Part shown: piece by piece, positions 61,425 through 64,000 of the stretch
How positions within the stretch are numbered: the stretch's first letter is position 1
Layout: every line of letters begins with the position of its first letter
Source: Bacillus sp. BHET2
Lineage (GTDB): Bacteria > Bacillota > Bacilli > Bacillales > Bacillaceae_B
Assembly (NCBI RefSeq): GCF_005938125.1
Contig: NZ_VCQN01000003.1
Coordinates: 62,001 to 126,000 of the forward strand
Length of the DNA stretch: 64,000 nucleotides
Reading direction: 5' to 3'
The notes under the pieces: model-generated
Database searches by the model: none
What the model saw: only the letters and a program-made list of their open reading frames with translations
Told to the model about the DNA's origin: nothing
Made by a program: the position numbers and the translations under genes

Positions 61425-62300
61425 ATGACGCAGCATATCGTTGTCGTTGGTTCCGGTGTAATGGGAAGAGGGATTGCCTACGTAAGTGCAACAGGAGGAT
61501 TCCGGACAACATTGGTGGATATTAAACAAGAGCAGCTGGATCATGCCAAGAATGAGATTGGCCTCATTTTTCAAAAGGGAATTGAAAGAAATAAGCTCAC
61601 ACAACAGCAGTACGTAGAAGCAAAGGAGCTTATGAGCTATTCAACGAATCTATCGATTGCCGTCCGGGATGCGGATGTGGTCATCGAAGCGGTTCCGGAA
61701 AAAACGGATATTAAGCGTGGGGTATTTGAAGTGCTAGATGCCCATGCTCCCCAATATTGCTATTTGGCAACGAACACCTCTACCATGAGTCCGACCGAAA
61801 TTGGCTCCTTTACGAAACGACCTGACAAAGTGATCGCCATGCACTTTTTCAATCCTGTACATAAGATGCCCCTTGTTGAAATTGTGAAGGGGTTGGAGAC
61901 AAGCGATGAAACCACCGAAGTCATTGGGCAGATTGCCAGGATGATGGGGAAAGAAACGGTTGTCATCAATGAGTTCCCCGGTTTTGTCACGAGTAGGATC
62001 AGCGCCCTCGTAGGAAACGAAGCTTTTTACATGTTACAGGAGGGTCTGGGCTCTGCTGAAGAAATCGACAAAGCGATTAAACTTGGACTCAACTACCCAA
62101 TGGGTCCCTTTGAATTGGGAGATTTGGTCGGGTTGGATACACGATTGAATAACCTTAAATATCTTCACGAAAAGCTCGGTGAAAAATATCGCCCGGCACC
62201 TTTGTTGGAGAAATACGTAAAGGCTGGGCGACTGGGGAGAAAAACAGGTAAAGGTGTATATGACTATACGAAGCTAAAAGAAAAGGAGCATCAGTCATGA
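61425..62300 (+). CDS. paaH: 3-hydroxyacyl-CoA dehydrogenase, PaaH-like
   Basis: A 291-residue dehydrogenase. NAD loop GSGVMGRGIA at the start, catalytic His in HFFNPVHKMPLVEIVKG near 138-154, and C-terminal GPFELGDLVGLD. It oxidises 3-hydroxyadipyl-CoA to 3-oxoadipyl-CoA. GAAAGGGG precedes the ATG at 61425; upstream codons are rejected. It overlaps the thiolase start. Confidence 0.94.
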   Translation: MTQHIVVVGSGVMGRGIAYVSATGGFRTTLVDIKQEQLDHAKNEIGLIFQKGIERNKLTQQQYVEAKELMSYSTNLSIAVRDADVVIEAVPEKTDIKRGVFEVLDAHAPQYCYLATNTSTMSPTEIGSFTKRPDKVIAMHFFNPVHKMPLVEIVKGLETSDETTEVIGQIARMMGKETVVINEFPGFVTSRISALVGNEAFYMLQEGLGSAEEIDKAIKLGLNYPMGPFELGDLVGLDTRLNNLKYLHEKLGEKYRPAPLLEKYVKAGRLGRKTGKGVYDYTKLKEKEHQS

Positions 62301-63502
62301 GAGAGGTTGTCATTGTCGATGCCGTCCGGACACCGATCGGGAAATACAAAGGCTCCTTGAAAGAGGTACGTCCGGATGACCTTGGTGCACATGTCATTAA
62401 AGCCTTAGTGGAACGGAATCCTCTTGTTCCCGTGGATACTATAGAGGAAGTAGTTCTAGGAAATGCAAACGGAGCCGGGGAGGACAACCGGAATGTAGCC
62501 CGGATGTCGACACTCCTTGCCGGTCTGCCAGTTGAAGTAGGAGCGACCACCATCAACAGGCTATGCGGTTCCGGTCTCGATGCCGTGAATTATGCAGCCA
62601 GGGCCATTTTAGCGGATGAAGGGGATGTCTTCATTGCAGGTGGCACCGAGAGCATGACGAGGGCTCCGTACGTTATGGCAAAGCCTTCAAAGGATTTCCC
62701 AAGGGGTAATATGGAAATGTTTGATACGACGATAGGATGGCGATTCGTCAATTCCCGTCTGAAGGAACAATACGGGACCGATTCTATGCCGGAAACAGCT
62801 GAAAACGTGGCAAAGCAGTTCGGTATATCGAGGGAAGAACAGGATCATTTTGCCTACTGGAGTCAAATGAAAGCAAAGCGCGCCATAGATGAAGACAGGT
62901 TTAAAGAAGAAATCGTTCCCGTCGAATTACGGGATCGCAAAGGGAATCTCTCTACATTCCAGATCGATGAACATCCAAGACCCGAAACGAACAATGAGAA
63001 ATTGCAGAAGTTGAAGCCTTTATTCCAGGGAGGTACCGTGACGGCAGGAAATGCATCCGGTGTCAATGATGGTGCCTCGGCACTTATACTGATGAGCAGA
63101 GAGAAGGCGGAAGAGTTGGGCGTTACACCACTCGCCCGCTACGTCACTTCTGCGACTTCGGGACTTGAACCTTCTGTGATGGGTTTGGGGCCGATCTATG
63201 CGACGCAAAAGATATTAAAGCGAACAGGTCTTGCCCTTGAACAAATTGGCTTAGTGGAACTAAATGAAGCCTTTGCGGCACAGTCCATTGCCTGCATCCG
63301 TGAGCTTGGGCTGAATGAGGAAATCGTCAACGTCAATGGAGGAGCCATTGCCTTTGGTCACCCATTGGGTGCAAGTGGTGCCCGTATCCTTACCACCCTT
63401 TTATATGAAATGAAAAAAAGGAAGGTACGCTACGGACTGTCCACCATGTGCATCGGAGTGGGCCAGGGGATTGCCACGCTGGTGGAGAATATTGAATCTT
63501 AA
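62297..63502 (+). CDS. paaJ: 3-oxoadipyl-CoA thiolase, PaaJ-like
   Basis: A 401-residue thiolase. Nucleophile Cys in [15 protein letters not shown] (near 90), His in [17 protein letters not shown] (near 357) and second Cys in [10 protein letters not shown] (near 387). It cleaves 3-oxoadipyl-CoA to acetyl-CoA and succinyl-CoA, and may also act on the longer 3-oxo-dehydrosuberyl-CoA. It overlaps the preceding stop by 4 bases and ends the operon. Confidence 0.94.
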   Translation: MREVVIVDAVRTPIGKYKGSLKEVRPDDLGAHVIKALVERNPLVPVDTIEEVVLGNANGAGEDNRNVARMSTLLAGLPVEVGATTINRLCGSGLDAVNYAARAILADEGDVFIAGGTESMTRAPYVMAKPSKDFPRGNMEMFDTTIGWRFVNSRLKEQYGTDSMPETAENVAKQFGISREEQDHFAYWSQMKAKRAIDEDRFKEEIVPVELRDRKGNLSTFQIDEHPRPETNNEKLQKLKPLFQGGTVTAGNASGVNDGASALILMSREKAEELGVTPLARYVTSATSGLEPSVMGLGPIYATQKILKRTGLALEQIGLVELNEAFAAQSIACIRELGLNEEIVNVNGGAIAFGHPLGASGARILTTLLYEMKKRKVRYGLSTMCIGVGQGIATLVENIES

Positions 63503-63585
63503 TAACCTGGGGCCCTGTTTTTGCAGGGCTCATTTGGTGATTAGAAAATATCTATTATAGAAAAGATAGAATTGAGGTGAGTAAA

Positions 63586-63807
63586 ATGGAATTTGAAATC
63601 ATAACAAGAGAAAGTGATTCTCCCTGTCTCGTAGTGGCTGATGAGGATAACGGCAGATTTATGGTTAGGAAGGCGGATACGAGCGGGGAAGTGTTTAACA
63701 GCCAGGAAGAGCTTGTGAATTGGATCGAGGTGAACTGGTCGCAGGAAATGTTCGTCAATACATATGCGTTTGTGAAGATGCTGGAGATGTTGAGGGTGTA
63801 TCATTGA
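63586..63807 (+). CDS. Small hypothetical protein, 73 aa
   Basis: A 73-residue acidic protein with no membrane segment: MEFEIITRESDSPCLVVADEDNGRFMVRKADTSGEVF, then an amphipathic helix. GAGGTGA stands 5 bases before the ATG at 63586. It follows the paa operon by 83 bases and ends at a terminator, so it may be cotranscribed. I do not recognise it. Confidence 0.7.
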   Translation: MEFEIITRESDSPCLVVADEDNGRFMVRKADTSGEVFNSQEELVNWIEVNWSQEMFVNTYAFVKMLEMLRVYH

Positions 63808-63810
63808 GGG

Positions 63811-63844
63811 TCAGGCTCATGAAGGGGAGCCTGCTCTTTTTTAT
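63811..63844 (+). terminator. Terminator after the small ORF
   Basis: CAGGCTC and GAGCCTG pair around GATGAAGGG-type loop, followed by T6. Confidence 0.75.
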
Positions 63845-63974
63845 TCTGCATTTAATACAGAGTCTATAAAACGAGAATATTCATTTATTTTCACGGATTG
63901 TTTATGATATTATATTAACTAAACGTAAAATTAACGTCATGAAAAAATGGGATAGTACAAAAGGAGAGCCAGCG

Positions 63975-64000
63975 ATGAATACAAGATCAATGATCTTTAC
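63975..64000 (+). CDS. paaX: PaaX-like regulator, 5' fragment
   Basis: Only nine codons are visible (MNTRSMIFT), after AAGGAGAG at a good distance. The beginning is close to PaaX proteins (xxRSMxFTLYGDY), phenylacetyl-CoA-responsive repressors of paa operons, and the position beside the operon fits. The call rests mostly on context. Confidence 0.6.

Noticed and set aside
63505..63535. Terminator directly after paaJ
   Set aside because: GGGGCCCTG / CAGGGCTC can pair, but no T run follows, so termination there is doubtful.

Overview
The window comes from the chromosome of a spore-forming, low-to-moderate GC Bacillaceae bacterium of the Bacillus/Rossellomorea kind. This is inferred from gene content: an alpha/beta-type SASP, a KinB-like kinase, an IspA-type protease with its LIPY propeptide, an RsbR-type stressosome protein, YkuS, YfmM and ThiT. 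It also fits the strong AGGAGG-type ribosome sites, frequent TTG/GTG starts, T-box and THI-box leaders, and Bacillaceae-type intergenic repeats. No phage, transposase, CRISPR array, rRNA or tRNA gene was seen. Genus is not settled by the sequence alone.

Layout. 1-15 kb: a 5'-fragment of pxpB (minus), an MFS exporter, a TPR plus dynamin-like GTPase, an RsbR paralogue, an artPQR-like basic amino acid importer, then a minus-strand operon (YtrA-type GntR, ABC ATPase, ABC permease, ECF sigma) and a plus-strand ABC ATPase/permease pair. 15-26 kb: ZIP metal transporter, histidine phosphatase, a poorly explained region with palindromes and small ORFs, TPP riboswitch plus thiT, a split ThrE exporter, a beta-propeller protein and a heterodimeric ABC exporter. 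26-34 kb: a strong candidate for an orphan structured RNA, a flavin-type oxidase, a UDG, a DUF421 protein, SASP, Na+/alanine symporter, acyl-CoA dehydrogenase and a FUSC-type exporter. 34-45 kb: GDPD, a striking HTH fused to a degenerate F1-ATPase beta-like domain, a KinB-like kinase, YczE, a DinG/Rad3-type helicase with a nuclease-like N-terminus, a ferritin-like protein, a small possible SASP, YkuS, IspA, a Cu/Zn SOD-like protein, and an NSS transporter behind a T-box. 46-53 kb: FAD oxidoreductase, ABC-F protein YfmM, GntR, YitT, a MarR/MFS drug-efflux operon and a VOC protein. 53.8-64 kb: the phenylacetate catabolic operon paaK-A-B-C-D-EthD-paaF-paaG-ALDH-paaH-paaJ, a small ORF, and the first codons of a paaX-like regulator.

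How the genes work together. The paa operon encodes activation of phenylacetate to its CoA ester, epoxidation, isomerisation and beta-oxidation to acetyl-CoA and succinyl-CoA. No PaaE reductase and no PaaZ-type ring-opening hydratase is visible, so these activities must come from elsewhere or from other proteins. The NSS transporter has a T-box whose specifier reads best as a Phe codon, which would feed aromatic amino acid supply, but this link to phenylacetate is only inference.

The most unusual items are: (1) the XRE-HTH / dead F1-beta fusion at 35276-36325; (2) the promoter-hairpins-terminator unit at 26355-26739; (3) three separate five-unit arrays with a 20-21 bp period (8693, 26185, 53559); (4) paired CAAACGTTTG palindromes at 17 kb and 43 kb; and (5) three successive hairpins built on GGGACGGACC at 36.3-36.5 kb.
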